Below are positions 1-7,138 of a DNA stretch of 13,687 nucleotides, piece by piece. Each line of letters starts with the position of its first letter. Position 1 is the stretch's first letter. A model generated the notes under the pieces. The model was not told the DNA's origin, made no database searches, and saw nothing but the letters and a program-made list of their open reading frames with translations. The translations under genes and the position numbers were made by a program. The DNA comes from Chitinophagales bacterium (GTDB lineage Bacteria; Bacteroidota; Bacteroidia; Chitinophagales; UBA2359). Where the stretch lies: positions 1 through 13,687 of the forward strand of contig JAHDDN010000111.1 of assembly GCA_020629335.1 (NCBI GenBank), read 5' to 3'.

Positions 1-60
1 TTTTAATACCTATTTGTTTATGATTAGTTTCATGGATTGTTTAATGAATAATTATGATTT

Positions 61-1602
61 ATGAGAAATCTTATACTATTATTGTTGTTTGCCTTTGTAT
101 TTGTGGGTTTTAAAAACACAACAAATGTTAAAAATATGGAGTCAGAAAGTGAAGTTTCAACGCCCATATTACAGGAAATCATGGACCCTGCATTTGTTTG
201 GGAAACGATGGATGCCCAAGCGGAAGAATTTCTGAAAGATTCGCGAATGACGTCGGTTTCGATTGGGATTTATAAGGATGGGAAGGAGTATATTCGTCAT
301 TATGGGGAATTGGATAGAGGGAAGGGAAATGCGCCAACGGATGAGACTTTATATGAGATTGCCTCTGTCTCTAAGACGATGACAGGAACTTTGGTAGCGC
401 AGGCAGTATTGGATGGGAAATTGAGTTTGGAAGATGATATTCGAGATTATTTGAAGGAGGATTTTCCCAATTTAGAGTATAAGGGACAGCCGATTCAAAT
501 TCAGCATATGTTGACGCATACGAGTCGATTGCCAGGAAATATTCCAGGAATTTCTGAGATTTATGATAATAAGTCTGATAGTTCGATGTTGTTTGCTGAG
601 CATATTTATAGGAAGCATAGTAAAGAGAAATTATTTGCGGAATTGCATGAGACCGAATTGGATACTTTTCCAGGAACGGCTTATACTTATTCTAATATTG
701 CGCCTGAAATTATAGCGCATATTTTAGAGAATATTTATGAAAAGCGTTTTGATATTTTGATGAAAGAAATGTTGTTTGATAAAGCAGGAATGCCTCATTC
801 TTGTTTGGATTTGACGGATGCTAATAAGGATGATTTAGCTATTGGATATAATGGAAAAGATTTGGCGATGTTGCCTTTTTCAAATATTCATTGGGGAGCA
901 GGAGGACGAGTTAAATCGACCATGCCTGATATGTTGAATTATATCAAGTTTCATTTAGATGAAGAGAATCCATTGGTGAAAGAGGCGCATCGAAAAATTA
1001 TGAAGGGTACGCTGAATTATTGGCGAGCATATTATATGTCTGTAATTAACAATGGGGAGGGAGATTTTTATTCGCACAATGGTTATGCCAGTGGAACACA
1101 AAACTTATGGAGGGTTTATCCTGCCTATAATATGGGCGTATCTGTGATTACCAATGCGAGCTTTGATGGGCTTCCTCGTATCATTAGGAATACGGTTATT
1201 GACTTAGTGGATGAGTTGAAGCCAATAGGAAAAAAATCGCTTGAGCGGGCAGTAATAGATGTGATGATGGAAGATGTAGATAAAGGAGTTGCTTATTATT
1301 ATGAATTGAAAAAAACGGCTCCAGAAAAGTACAATTTTGATAGTGCGGAGGAGTTAAACAATGTTGGTTATGAGCTTTTGGCAAATGGGAAAACGAAGGA
1401 GGCTATTAAGGTGTTTCAGCTTTTAGTTGCAGAGTTTCCAGAGGAATCTAATCCATACGATAGTTTAGGAGAGGGGTATTATGAGAATGGCCAATACGAG
1501 CTTTCTATTAAGAATTATCGGAAATCTGTAGAGTTAAATCCGGGTAATGATTATGGCAAGGAAATGATTAAAAAGATTGAGAAAATAATGGAAAAGAAGT
1601 AA
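61..1602 (+). CDS. Exported serine hydrolase (beta-lactamase/PBP4-like fold) with C-terminal TPR
   Basis: This is a serine hydrolase of the class C beta-lactamase/D-alanyl-D-alanine carboxypeptidase-like family (Pfam Beta-lactamase). Residues 1-17 are a hydrophobic signal peptide or anchor without a clear lipobox, so the enzyme probably acts in the periplasm. The catalytic S-x-x-K motif is SVSK at residues 102-105. The Y-x-N motif is YSN at 210-212, and HNG at 339-341 takes the place of KTG. The usual HTSGL stretch reads HTSRL at about 153-157. Residues of about 430-500 form roughly two TPR repeats (NNVGYELLANGKTKEAIKVF and the NPYDSLGEGYYENGQYE region), a fusion common in Bacteroidota. At 513 aa the protein looks full length. 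The substrate is unknown: peptide, ester or cell-wall fragment are all possible, and true beta-lactam resistance is not implied. The first ATG is chosen because the signal peptide follows it directly. Confidence 0.9.
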   Translation: MRNLILLLLFAFVFVGFKNTTNVKNMESESEVSTPILQEIMDPAFVWETMDAQAEEFLKDSRMTSVSIGIYKDGKEYIRHYGELDRGKGNAPTDETLYEIASVSKTMTGTLVAQAVLDGKLSLEDDIRDYLKEDFPNLEYKGQPIQIQHMLTHTSRLPGNIPGISEIYDNKSDSSMLFAEHIYRKHSKEKLFAELHETELDTFPGTAYTYSNIAPEIIAHILENIYEKRFDILMKEMLFDKAGMPHSCLDLTDANKDDLAIGYNGKDLAMLPFSNIHWGAGGRVKSTMPDMLNYIKFHLDEENPLVKEAHRKIMKGTLNYWRAYYMSVINNGEGDFYSHNGYASGTQNLWRVYPAYNMGVSVITNASFDGLPRIIRNTVIDLVDELKPIGKKSLERAVIDVMMEDVDKGVAYYYELKKTAPEKYNFDSAEELNNVGYELLANGKTKEAIKVFQLLVAEFPEESNPYDSLGEGYYENGQYELSIKNYRKSVELNPGNDYGKEMIKKIEKIMEKK

Positions 1603-1633
1603 ATTGTATATAATTGCTTGGAAATTGCTATTT

Positions 1634-1661
1634 TTTGAGTGGCATTATTGCCTTAAATTTG
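1634..1661 (+). promoter_or_regulatory. Putative Bacteroidota-type promoter (TTTG / TAAATTTG)
   Basis: TTTG at 1634-1637 and TAAATTTG at 1654-1661 are separated by 16 nt. The second box matches the Bacteroidota -7 consensus TAnnTTTG exactly, but the spacer is slightly shorter than usual. Transcription would begin near 1668, after the ATG at 1666. This supports the ATG at 1690 as the real start of the propeller protein. It is a pattern match only. Confidence 0.4.
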
Positions 1662-1689
1662 AGCAATGTTTAATCTTAAATTTATTTTT

Positions 1690-3801
1690 ATGAGGAATTT
1701 AGCAATTAGCCTTTTAGTATGCAGTTTGTTTTTAGTGGGAATTAGTGTTTCAGCACAATCTGATGAATGGTATAATATCACCAGCTTTGAATATATCTCA
1801 GCGATTCATGATGAGGAAAATCATGCATGGATAGCTTCAAATGGAGGTTTATGCCATTTAGATAAACTAACAGGAGAAAAGACCTATTACAATCAAGCGA
1901 ATAGTGGTTTACCTGCTAATGGTATCAACGATATTTATAAGGCATCCAATGGTGACTTATGGGTTTCACATCTATTTGGAGTTGGAACCTTTAATAATGC
2001 GGAATATGAGCCTGTAGAGGGCCTGACGACGGGAAATATTGCAGAGGATAGTAGTGGAAATATATATGTTGCCGCTAATTATTCCTTACAAGTATATGAT
2101 CAATCGGAGGTATTAACTTACGATTATCCTTTTAATAATGCGGGACAAGCGTTCATTTCTATTAGTGAAGAACCCAATACAGTATTAGTTTCATTGACGA
2201 ATTGGTTTGAGCCTTCTGGTTTGTTAGTTTGGGATAATGGAGAATGGCAAACATTTGAAGACGAAAGTAGCTTTTGGATTCAAGGATATTATTATGAATC
2301 CATGATTTTTACTGCTTCCAATAATGACTATTGGTATCATACCTCAGAATCTATTTGGCATTATACAGGAGATGCTTGGGAAGAAATCCCTATGACTACC
2401 TTTGGTAATGATTATTGTACACCGATTGATATTATTGAAAATGGAGAAGGAACAGTTTTATTTCTCTATAATACTGGAGAAGGATCAAAAATACTCAAAT
2501 GGGATAATGGTGAATGGGAATTGGATATTATCATGGATGAAAATGGGGAAGTATTTAATAATCCTACTTATTTATGCGCACAATCTAATGGTAAATATTG
2601 GCTTGGCTCATCTACTGATAATTTATTTGAATGGGATACAGAAGAGTTGAGTTCTTTTACCTTAAAACCTGATTTAATACTTAGAAGTAGATTTTATCAA
2701 ATAGAGCATGACAATGGCCTTACTTATATTGCTAATTCCGATGAATTTTATCTTGCCCAAAATAATAATTGGGATGATTTATTAAGTTACCCGAACGCTC
2801 CTATGCAAGTACAATATTTTGCAATTGATAGTGCAGGGATGATTCATACCATCTATGAGGCTGAATTGTATTCTTGGGACGGTAATGAGTGGAGTTCTTC
2901 TACTATGCCTGAATCTCAATCCTATCCTTTAAGGAGTATTCAAGTTGATCAAGCTGGAAATATTTGGGCGATTTGGAATAATAAAATATGGCGTTATGAT
3001 GGTGCTTGGACCGCCTTTACAACTGCCGATCATGGAATAGGAGGATCTGTTTTGTCTCTGCAAGTAGATATAAATGCTGGTATTTGGGCAGGAGGATTAA
3101 ATGGCTTAGCTCGATTTGATGGAGGGGAATGGAGTTTGTTACAAGATTTTGATGAAGTGAATACTGTAGTAGAAATCACGCAGGCCAATGATGGAAAACT
3201 ATGGCTCTGTACTACAGAGCATTTACATTATTTGGAAAATGGGGAATTTACAAAAGTCGATATCTTTAATGGCGAAAACCTATACAATGCCAAATTACTA
3301 AGTACATCAAATGGCGAACTTTTTATATCGAATTATAATATTTTAAGAAAAGTTGTCAATAATGAAATCGCTCAAGAATTTGAGGCCAGTACAAGTGGAC
3401 TTCCAGCAGCTTATATAAGAGACTTGAGTATGGATACTTATAACAATTTATGGATTTCAACTTATACTAACGGCATAGGTATTTACAATCCCGAAGGAGT
3501 AGATTTAGGTAGTTTAGGAGTTTTTAATTTCTTGACTAATAAACCGAATCGAGTAGGGATGAACATTTATCCTAATCCCGTATCTCCAAATACTTCCTTT
3601 TCAATAGATATTGATGGCGAAAACCATCGAATTGAGGATATTAAAATCTGGGGAATGAATGGTCGCCAGCAAAAGTTTACAGTTGTAAATAGCACTTATT
3701 GCGAAGCAATGATTAATATTGGAAATTGGCCAGAAGGGATATATTTAGTACAAGTATTAGTAAATGGTCAATGGGGAGTCGCACAATTGGTCGTAAAATA
3801 A
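1690..3801 (+). CDS. Secreted beta-propeller protein with T9SS type A sorting domain
   Basis: The open frame begins at 1666, but the start is placed at ATG 1690. From there the protein opens with a classic signal peptide (MRNLAISLLVCSLFLVGISV, then SAQS), and the putative promoter ends just upstream. The body (about 600 residues) is a chain of short repeats with W-x-x-S/G-N-G-like blades, such as GLNGLARFDGGEWSLL and DSAGMIHTIYEAELYSWDG. These resemble two-component-regulator propeller (Reg_prop) or YCF48-like blades. No kinase, transmembrane or DNA-binding region is present, so it is not a hybrid sensor. The last about 82 residues are a Por/T9SS type A sorting domain: NIYPNPVS near the start, WGMNGR in the middle, and EGIYLVQV and a terminal VVK at the end. 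The protein is therefore probably exported by Sec, moved across the outer membrane by T9SS, and either released or attached to the surface. Its ligand is unknown. Confidence 0.9.
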   Translation: MRNLAISLLVCSLFLVGISVSAQSDEWYNITSFEYISAIHDEENHAWIASNGGLCHLDKLTGEKTYYNQANSGLPANGINDIYKASNGDLWVSHLFGVGTFNNAEYEPVEGLTTGNIAEDSSGNIYVAANYSLQVYDQSEVLTYDYPFNNAGQAFISISEEPNTVLVSLTNWFEPSGLLVWDNGEWQTFEDESSFWIQGYYYESMIFTASNNDYWYHTSESIWHYTGDAWEEIPMTTFGNDYCTPIDIIENGEGTVLFLYNTGEGSKILKWDNGEWELDIIMDENGEVFNNPTYLCAQSNGKYWLGSSTDNLFEWDTEELSSFTLKPDLILRSRFYQIEHDNGLTYIANSDEFYLAQNNNWDDLLSYPNAPMQVQYFAIDSAGMIHTIYEAELYSWDGNEWSSSTMPESQSYPLRSIQVDQAGNIWAIWNNKIWRYDGAWTAFTTADHGIGGSVLSLQVDINAGIWAGGLNGLARFDGGEWSLLQDFDEVNTVVEITQANDGKLWLCTTEHLHYLENGEFTKVDIFNGENLYNAKLLSTSNGELFISNYNILRKVVNNEIAQEFEASTSGLPAAYIRDLSMDTYNNLWISTYTNGIGIYNPEGVDLGSLGVFNFLTNKPNRVGMNIYPNPVSPNTSFSIDIDGENHRIEDIKIWGMNGRQQKFTVVNSTYCEAMINIGNWPEGIYLVQVLVNGQWGVAQLVVK

Positions 3802-3806
3802 TACCA

Positions 3807-3890
3807 CCCCGTAGGGACGTTGCACCGCAACGTCCAATCAAAAAACACCGCAACGTCCAATCAAAAAACACTGCAACGTCTAATCAAAAA
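3807..3890. repeat. REP-like palindrome followed by 23-bp tandem repeats
   Basis: GGACGTTGC-ACC-GCAACGTCC (3815-3835) is a perfect 9-bp-stem palindrome five bases after a CCCGTAG-type lead-in. The right half is then repeated with its tail as a 23-bp unit, CACCGCAACGTCCAATCAAA followed by AAA, at 3823-3845 and 3846-3868. A diverged third unit lies at 3869-3890 and overlaps the stop codon of the convergent AraC gene. A related palindrome follows the molybdenum hydroxylase gene at 13548. The cluster lies between two convergent genes and could end transcripts from both sides. Confidence 0.75.
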
Positions 3891-4738
3891 TACAATGCTC
3901 TCAAAGTCTGCCTTAATTCTTTCGGACTTTGGGAGCATTGTGTTTTAATCCATCGAGTAAATGGCGTCGGTTCCATACCCAATTCGTAGGCAATTTCTTT
4001 CATACTGGAATCTGTATGCATTAGGAGACGTTTGCTTTCTAAGAATAGCCTTTCTTTAATAACTTCACTAGCTGTTTTAGCCAATTCGATTTTGATGATG
4101 TTGTTTAGTTTATCACTACTTAGCTGAAGCATTTCAGCATAATCTTTTACTTTGTGCTTACTGTGGAAGTTTTGATTTAATAAATTAAGAAACTGATAAG
4201 CGATAGTAGATTGATCGCTTGAATTAATTTGTTTTTGATTTCGGATTAGAATGTACAATATTAGATTTAGGTAATGACAAATCATTTCTTTTTGGAAAGA
4301 TTTATCCTGTTTGTTTTCAGCCTCAATCATCGCAATTAAACTAAGCAGTTTAAACCAGTCATTTTCCTCTAAATTGATATTCGGTGGAAATTGCTGATGG
4401 CTCAAAAAAGCTTCATTTCGCCAATATTCTTCTTTGCGAAGCGAAAGGTGATAAAAATCTCTGGAAAAAAGCAGGACAAAGCCCTTTGTAAAAGCATCTC
4501 TACGCAATAAATGTACACTGCCAGGCGGTACAATATGGGCCATTTGAGGCAAAACTTCCTTACTCTCAAAATCTATCCAGTGTTGGCCTCCTCCTTCAGT
4601 AAAAATAAACAACTCATAATAATTATGTCGGTGAGCTAAGGTGTTTTTATCACCATCAGCGGAAGGCTTGAGGTGAATGAGGCGAAAAGGGACGGAAGTA
4701 TGATCGTCATAGATGAAATTATATAAGGGCTTTTGCAT
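3884..4738 (-). CDS. AraC family transcriptional regulator (cupin + HTH)
   Basis: The 284-aa length is typical of AraC/XylS regulators. Residues of about 15-95 form a cupin-type ligand-binding domain, with an HRHNYYELFIFTEG segment (H36, H38, E42) and a PPGSVHLL turn at 71-78. A helical linker follows. The C-terminal part (about 180-277) carries the two helix-turn-helix units. The second shows the family signature around MKEIAYELGMEPTPFTRWIK (246-265) and SPKELR (271-276). The gene is divergent from the serine/threonine dehydratase gene with only 55 bp between start codons, so it probably senses a small molecule and controls that operon and itself. The effector is not visible. The last codons also encode a terminator hairpin. 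Confidence 0.92.
   Translation of the reverse strand: MQKPLYNFIYDDHTSVPFRLIHLKPSADGDKNTLAHRHNYYELFIFTEGGGQHWIDFESKEVLPQMAHIVPPGSVHLLRRDAFTKGFVLLFSRDFYHLSLRKEEYWRNEAFLSHQQFPPNINLEENDWFKLLSLIAMIEAENKQDKSFQKEMICHYLNLILYILIRNQKQINSSDQSTIAYQFLNLLNQNFHSKHKVKDYAEMLQLSSDKLNNIIKIELAKTASEVIKERLFLESKRLLMHTDSSMKEIAYELGMEPTPFTRWIKTQCSQSPKELRQTLRALYF
3886..3939 (-). terminator. Intrinsic terminator overlapping the 3' end of the AraC gene
   Basis: AATGCTCTCAAAGTC (3894-3908) and GACTTTGGGAGCATT (3925-3939) are inverted repeats with one mismatch over 15 bp. On the minus strand the hairpin is followed by GTATTTTTGA, a short T run containing the gene's own TGA stop. The whole stem lies inside the last about 18 codons of the regulator. 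The geometry fits a rho-independent terminator. Confidence 0.65.
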
Positions 4739-4793
4739 TCTCTAAGTTAAGGAAAATTCACTACTTTTACAATTCGAGTTTAAAACAAATACT
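4739..4793. promoter_or_regulatory. Divergent control region between AraC gene and dehydratase gene
   Basis: These 55 bp hold the start regions of both divergent genes. TACTTTTA (4762-4769) is one base from the TAnnTTTG -7 box for the rightward operon. The nearest upstream TTTG (4732-4735) is too far away to form a standard promoter. Any AraC operator would have to lie here or inside the first codons. I see no obvious repeated half-site. Confidence 0.35.
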
Positions 4794-5720
4794 ATGTCAA
4801 TATACCTTCATACGCCTTTATTTTTATCCCATCAATTGAAGAAGGAGAGGGGGATAAATGTCTATTACAAAATGGAATGTCATCAGCCCGCTGGCTCTTT
4901 CAAGATTCGTGGAATGGAGAACTTTTGTAGGCATTATTTAGCAAAAGGGAAAAATAAATTCATTGCCTCATCAGGCGGAAATGCAGGCTATTCTGTCGCT
5001 TATGTCGCTCAAAAATTAGGCGCTGAAATCAAAGTCGTAGTACCAGAATCTACTTCTCAATTTATGATTAATAAGATCACCAACTTAGGTGTGGAGGTAG
5101 AAGTACACGGTCAGATATGGGATATTGCCCATGAATATGCCCTAAAGCAGGCGGACGAACAAGGCGCTATTTATGTACCGCCATTTGATGATCCGTTATT
5201 ATGGCAAGGACATTCCAGTATGATAGATGAATGTGCTAAAGAAATGCCTCAGCCATCCAAAATTGTATTGTCTGTTGGAGGTGGAGGCCTGCTTTGTGGT
5301 GTATTAGCAGGTATGAAACGCAATCATTGGGGCAATACAGAAGTGATTACAGCAGAAACTTATGGAGCAGCATCCTTTCAACAAAGCCAAGAGAAAAAGG
5401 AGTTGATCACCTTAGATTCCATTAATACAATCGCTTCCAGTTTAGGGGCCAGGAAAGTCTCCAAAGATGCTTTTGAAATGTCTAAAAATTACTCAGTTTC
5501 TCCTTATTTGATGGAAGATAAAGATACCATTATGGCTATGATTTCATTTCTTAATGAGTATCATAGCTTAGTCGAACCCGCTTGTGGAGCTGCGCTATCT
5601 TATCCGCTATTACAAGCCGATCTACTAAAGGAAGGAGAAAACATATTGGTCATAGTCTGCGGAGGAGTCAATACCAGTTTAGATAAACTAAATGAGTATA
5701 AAGAGCACTTTGGTTTGTAG
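4794..5720 (+). CDS. PLP-dependent L-serine/L-threonine dehydratase (animal SDS-type)
   Basis: This is a fold-type II PLP lyase that would deaminate L-serine to pyruvate or L-threonine to 2-oxobutyrate in the cytoplasm. The PLP lysine is K37 in GSFKIRGM. The substrate loop is SSGGNAG (59-65), the phosphate-binding glycine loop is GGGGLLCG (162-169), and the cofactor-ring contact is the VCGG segment (288-291). Several stretches look like the vertebrate liver serine dehydratase (SDS/SDSL) rather than IlvA or TdcB: PPFDDPLLWQGH (129-140), LSVGGGGLLCGV (159-170) and VEPACGAAL (260-268). No C-terminal ACT domain is present, so allosteric control by isoleucine is not expected. At 308 aa it is close to the about 320-330 of SDS. 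It probably heads a two-gene operon with the VOC gene under the divergent AraC regulator. Physiological substrate is inferred. Confidence 0.88.
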   Translation: MSIYLHTPLFLSHQLKKERGINVYYKMECHQPAGSFKIRGMENFCRHYLAKGKNKFIASSGGNAGYSVAYVAQKLGAEIKVVVPESTSQFMINKITNLGVEVEVHGQIWDIAHEYALKQADEQGAIYVPPFDDPLLWQGHSSMIDECAKEMPQPSKIVLSVGGGGLLCGVLAGMKRNHWGNTEVITAETYGAASFQQSQEKKELITLDSINTIASSLGARKVSKDAFEMSKNYSVSPYLMEDKDTIMAMISFLNEYHSLVEPACGAALSYPLLQADLLKEGENILVIVCGGVNTSLDKLNEYKEHFGL

Positions 5721-5745
5721 AAAAACGCTAAAAAAATAATCAAAA

Positions 5746-6138
5746 ATGACAGGAGTAATTCATCATATAGAAATGTACGTGAGTGATTTAAAAACTTCCA
5801 AAGAATTCTGGGGCTGGTTATTGACTCAATTAGGCTACCATAAATCACAAGAATGGGATCAAGGCGTTAGCTACCAATTAAATGATACCTATTTGGTCTT
5901 TGTACAAACAGAAGAAAAGTATTTAGATATACCATACCATAGAAAAAGAACAGGTCTTAATCATTTGGCCTTTCATGTTGAATCGCGCGAATTAGTTGAT
6001 GAATTTACGACTCAATTAAAAGAGAAAGGAGTGGAGATTTTATACCATGACAAACATCCATATGCTGGCGGTAAAAATTATTATGCTGTATTTTTTGAAG
6101 ATCCAGATAGAATTAAAGTGGAATTAGTGGTTTCATAA
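5746..6138 (+). CDS. VOC family (glyoxalase/bleomycin-resistance fold) protein
   Basis: This 130-aa single-module pair has the beta-alpha-beta-beta-beta fold of the vicinal oxygen chelate family. The first module starts with GVIHHIEMYVSDL and the second with GLNHLAFHVES. Candidate metal ligands are H7, H73 and E126 (in RIKVELV), which are the family's usual first-strand His, second-module His and last-strand Glu. It lies 25 bp after the dehydratase gene on the same strand and is probably cotranscribed. The family covers lyases, isomerases, dioxygenases and drug-binding proteins, so the reaction cannot be read from sequence. A role in handling a product or substrate of the dehydratase is only an inference. 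The stop codon TAA lies one base before a truncated fold-back element. Confidence 0.88.
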   Translation: MTGVIHHIEMYVSDLKTSKEFWGWLLTQLGYHKSQEWDQGVSYQLNDTYLVFVQTEEKYLDIPYHRKRTGLNHLAFHVESRELVDEFTTQLKEKGVEILYHDKHPYAGGKNYYAVFFEDPDRIKVELVVS

Positions 6139-6139
6139 T

Positions 6140-6209
6140 GAACTCATTTAAACTTTTATGATGAAGCTGAAATGAGCTGTTTTTTGTAGTTCAAGGCATT
6201 TTTTAGGTG
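6140..6209 (-). mobile_element. Truncated half copy of the GAACTC fold-back MITE
   Basis: These 70 bases match the reverse complement of 9398-9468 at roughly 85-90% by eye, beginning with GAACTCATTTAAA and containing TTTTATGATGAAGCTGAAA and TTCAAGGCATTTTT. The copy stops just before the point where the shared core TAGCAGCGCTA would begin. It starts one base after the VOC stop codon. A short hairpin (CTCATTT/AAATGAG) is followed by T6, so it may also serve as a terminator. Confidence 0.75.
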
Positions 6210-6225
6210 AAATAATTTTTTATTA

Positions 6226-6393
6226 GGGCGGCTATATCTCGCTATCCACTCTTATGTGGCTATGCTGCTCCTATTCCGCTAAGGCGCACTTGTCTCTTAT
6301 TGGAGCCTGCGTGCGCCCTGTAGAAGACGCATTGCAATGCGTCTCTACATTAGTCGCTGCATGTACGCCACATACCGTTCCTATCGAGGCCGC
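6226..6393 (+). repeat. Dispersed fold-back repeat, copy A (with REP inserted)
   Basis: This copy begins GGGCGGCTATATCTCGCTAT and ends CCTATCGAGGCCGC. The same ends occur at 8670-8818, and a related inverted copy is at about 9617-9755. The two ends are themselves partly inverted (CTCG-TA...TATGTGGC against its complement), giving a fold-back structure. This copy is longer and more diverged inside, in part because a REP palindrome at 6320-6348 interrupts it. Confidence 0.8.
6320..6348. repeat. REP-like palindrome nested in repeat copy A
   Basis: AGACGCATTGCAATGCGTCT (6325-6344) is a perfect 20-nt palindrome. It is flanked by GTAG and CTAC, which extend the stem after a one-base bulge. It has no counterpart in copy B, so it seems to have been inserted into an existing repeat. 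Confidence 0.8.
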
Positions 6394-6481
6394 GAATTTA
6401 ATGATTAATGCGTAATGATGAATGATAAATTTACTGTTGCATCCATCATGGAAATAAGAAAAACGAAACCCACACTCTGGG

Positions 6482-6498
6482 CGTAGTCTCTGACTACG
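6482..6498. repeat. Short palindrome CGTAGTC-TCT-GACTACG
   Basis: Perfect 7-bp stem with a 3-nt loop between the dispersed repeat and the thioredoxin-fold gene. It may be another short interspersed palindrome. There is no T run, so a terminator role is doubtful. Confidence 0.55.
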
Positions 6499-6553
6499 AC
6501 CTTAAATTGCTCAACTCTTTTGGAAGGCCTGATTATGCCATATCTCTACTTTA

Positions 6554-6568
6554 AGGGCATTGTGCCCT
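6554..6568 (-). terminator. Small hairpin at the stop of the thioredoxin-fold gene
   Basis: AGGGCA-TTG-TGCCCT forms a 6-bp stem and overlaps the TAG stop codon of the leftward gene. On the minus strand it is followed by TAAAGTAG rather than a T run, so it is a weak terminator candidate. Confidence 0.35.
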
Positions 6569-7133
6569 ATTGAATCTTATTCTTCAAAAGCTCATTTAAT
6601 TCTTCTTGAATAGCAGTTCCTTTATCATTATTATACCACTTTTGAACGGCAATTTTTTTATCTTCCATACTGATAGAATCGTCATTTTTAAAGTTCATGA
6701 CCATTGCTTGCGCTTCTTTAGGCCTTGGCCCCCAATCAAATAAATCATTGCCATCTTGATCTCTTACGATTAGCTTCGGAATAGATTTTCCACCATTGGT
6801 TAGATATTGATCAATCTCACTTCCTTCAGCATCCCGATTTTGAACGATTAAATTAATTTTAGGATTTAACTCCGCTAATTTTGCAATGAAGGCATGGCTA
6901 TGTGCCGCATCACCACACCAAGGTTCCGTTATTAAGACCCAGTTGAGTGTTTGATCAATATTCAGGATTCGCTCCTCTAATTCAGGATTCAATTGGCCTT
7001 TCTTATACCAACGTCTCATCCTCGATTTATTTAACTTGACATAATTGATGTAATTTGCCGAGTCATAAGGATAGCTATTATTGATTCCATCTAAAATATC
7101 GTCAAATTGCTTTTCGTATGTTGCTAAGTTCAT
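6567..7133 (-). CDS. Thioredoxin-fold protein with single active-site cysteine
   Basis: This 188-aa cytoplasmic protein has no signal peptide. The thioredoxin fold is marked by NWVLITEPWCGDAAHS (64-79) and by the cis-proline segment KSIPKLIV (116-123, P119). The active site is W-C-G-D: C73 aligns with the first cysteine of WCGPC, and the second is replaced, so it cannot act as a normal CxxC disulfide reductase. This pattern fits the Thioredoxin_9 group (Pfam PF14595), whose function is poorly defined. The N-terminal about 60 residues are helical and charged. The start codon lies 13 bases from the end of an IS66-like MITE, which must hold or replace its promoter. Exact function unknown: a glutathionylation or single-thiol role is possible but not shown. 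Confidence 0.88.
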   Translation of the reverse strand: MNLATYEKQFDDILDGINNSYPYDSANYINYVKLNKSRMRRWYKKGQLNPELEERILNIDQTLNWVLITEPWCGDAAHSHAFIAKLAELNPKINLIVQNRDAEGSEIDQYLTNGGKSIPKLIVRDQDGNDLFDWGPRPKEAQAMVMNFKNDDSISMEDKKIAVQKWYNNDKGTAIQEELNELLKNKIQ

Positions 7134-7138
7134 GTTTT

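Larger units (their letters stand above)
6139..6566. other. Gene-free, repeat-filled spacer
   Basis: I find no credible coding region in these 428 bases. They hold a half copy of the fold-back element (6140-6209), one copy of the dispersed about 150-bp repeat (6226-6393) with a REP palindrome inside it, an AT-rich ATGATGAATGATAAAT stretch near 6415-6431 that recurs near 9789-9802, and a small palindrome at 6482-6498. Confidence 0.7.

Noticed and set aside
1196..1384. Minus-strand ORF inside the first hydrolase gene
   Set aside because: It is antisense to a well-supported coding region with clear motifs, and its low-complexity product is a shadow.
61..1602. Antibiotic-resistance beta-lactamase
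   Set aside because: Motifs show the beta-lactamase/PBP fold only. The KTG box is replaced by HNG and TPRs are fused, so resistance is not supported. The same caution applies to the hydrolase at 7407-8654.
1666..3801. Hybrid two-component sensor, suggested by propeller repeats
   Set aside because: There is no transmembrane segment, histidine kinase or response regulator region. The C-terminus is a T9SS sorting domain.
3823..3890. Possible CRISPR array (23-bp repeated units)
   Set aside because: Units are directly adjacent with no spacers, and no cas genes are present. It is a tandem repeat derived from a palindrome.
3726..3989. Plus-strand 87-codon ORF across the 3' end of the propeller gene and the repeats
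   Set aside because: It overlaps two supported genes and the tandem repeat, and its sequence (RPIKKHRNVQSKNTATSNQK) is just translated repeat.
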